A stretch of DNA of 5,892 nucleotides. It comes from Planctomycetota bacterium (GTDB lineage: Bacteria > Planctomycetota > Phycisphaerae > Sedimentisphaerales > Anaerobacaceae). Below the pieces are notes generated by a model, which was not told the DNA's origin, searched no databases, and saw only the letters and a list, made by a program, of their open reading frames with translations. Shown piece after piece: positions 5,486 through 5,892 of the stretch. Where the stretch lies: NCBI GenBank assembly GCA_023135255.1, contig JAGLTN010000476.1:1-5892 (forward strand), in the 5' to 3' direction. The first letter of the stretch is position 1. Every line of letters starts with the position of its first letter. Both the position numbers and the translations under genes were made by a program.

Positions 5486-5892
5486 TTATTCAAACCTTGA
5501 AAAAAGATCAGGGCTGTTGTTTTTTCTTTCAGCAATTACTTTTGCCGGTACACCACCAGCAAAAACATTGTTTGGTATATCCTTACTCACAACAGAGTTA
5601 GCGCCGATGATACAACCAGAACCTACTTTAGCCCCTGCCACTATTACTGAATGAGAAGCAATCCAAGAACCTTTACCTATTCTAACAGATCCTAATTTCG
5701 AGCCTCCAAACCGCACAGAATCTCCCTCAAAACAATGAGAACTTGTTGCTATTACTACAAAGGGACTTAACTCAACTTCACTTTCTATTTTCAACTTTCC
5801 CATACCATCAAGCCAGCACCCAGTTGCAATATAAACATTATCTCCTATTTCAATACCTGAGGGATTAAGAAATGTAATACCCCTTGCTAACT
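5486..5892 (-). CDS. Hexapeptide-repeat acyltransferase (left-handed beta-helix), N-terminus cut by window edge
   Basis: The frame is open from the right edge to a TAA at 5486-5488, leaving the last 134 residues. An internal ATG at 5803 is not the true start, because hexapeptide-like sequence (ITFLNPSGIEIGDNVYIATG) continues upstream of it. The fragment has left-handed beta-helix repeats with I/V/L at every sixth position: IEIGDNVYIATG (13-24), VRIGKGSWIASHSVIVAGAKVGSG (69-92) and IIGANSVVSKDIPNNVFAGG (94-113), then the closing GVPAKVIAER (113-122). SSHCFEG at 50-56 has H52 where the catalytic histidine of WcaF/LacA-like enzymes is expected, just before the protruding loop. These trimeric cytoplasmic enzymes acetylate sugars or glycan intermediates from acetyl-CoA. 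As the most upstream gene visible in the minus-strand run, it probably modifies the same polysaccharide. The exact acceptor is unknown, and a serine acetyltransferase-like role is less likely in this context. Confidence 0.88.
   Translation of the reverse strand, partial: LARGITFLNPSGIEIGDNVYIATGCWLDGMGKLKIESEVELSPFVVIATSSHCFEGDSVRFGGSKLGSVRIGKGSWIASHSVIVAGAKVGSGCIIGANSVVSKDIPNNVFAGGVPAKVIAERKNNSPDLFSRFE

Noticed and set aside
5486..5803. A short 105-residue acyltransferase starting at the ATG at 5803
   Set aside because: Hexapeptide-repeat sequence continues in frame upstream to the window edge, so this Met is internal and the gene is cut by the window rather than short.

Overview
The window looks like part of a bacterial exopolysaccharide or cell-surface locus, probably from a member of the PVC group and perhaps an AT-rich Planctomycetota lineage. 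That placement is tentative. It rests on a TIGR03790-type secreted protein and a VanZ-like membrane protein beside exopolysaccharide genes, on a SagB-nitroreductase/DJ-1 fusion, on weak Shine-Dalgarno sites, and on moderate to low GC (roughly 40% by eye, with an AT-richer right end). No tRNA, rRNA, CRISPR array, transposase or integrase was seen.

Layout, left to right. (1) Positions 2-920, minus strand: the first 306 residues of an exported protein that joins a SagB-type nitroreductase-like domain to the start of a DJ-1/PfpI domain. It runs off the left edge. (2) Positions 921-1069: a short divergent intergenic region that should hold two outward promoters. (3) Positions 1070-1813, plus strand: a VanZ-like polytopic membrane protein whose second half looks like a degenerate repeat of its first half. 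(4) Positions 1800-5892, minus strand: a tight run of five genes. In transcription order they are a hexapeptide-repeat acyltransferase (5' end cut by the right edge), a GT4 glycosyltransferase, a GNAT acetyltransferase, a small PglC-like phosphoglycosyl transferase, and a secreted TIGR03790-family protein. Junctions along this run are 21 nt, an 11-nt overlap, 5 nt and 32 nt, so one operon is likely.

How the genes may work together (inference). The phosphoglycosyl transferase would load the first sugar phosphate onto polyprenyl phosphate at the cytoplasmic membrane. The GT4 enzyme would extend the glycan, and the GNAT and hexapeptide enzymes would acetylate a sugar precursor or the growing glycan. 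TIGR03790 proteins are known to occur only in genomes with exosortase, and VanZ-like proteins are often found in such surface loci. The window therefore probably flanks an exosortase/PEP-CTERM-associated exopolysaccharide cluster, although no exosortase is present here.

The most interesting points are the internally duplicated VanZ-like protein, the fused nitroreductase/DJ-1 secreted protein, the coiled-coil insert and possible protease-like core of the TIGR03790 protein, and the sharp composition change between the GNAT and GT4 genes.
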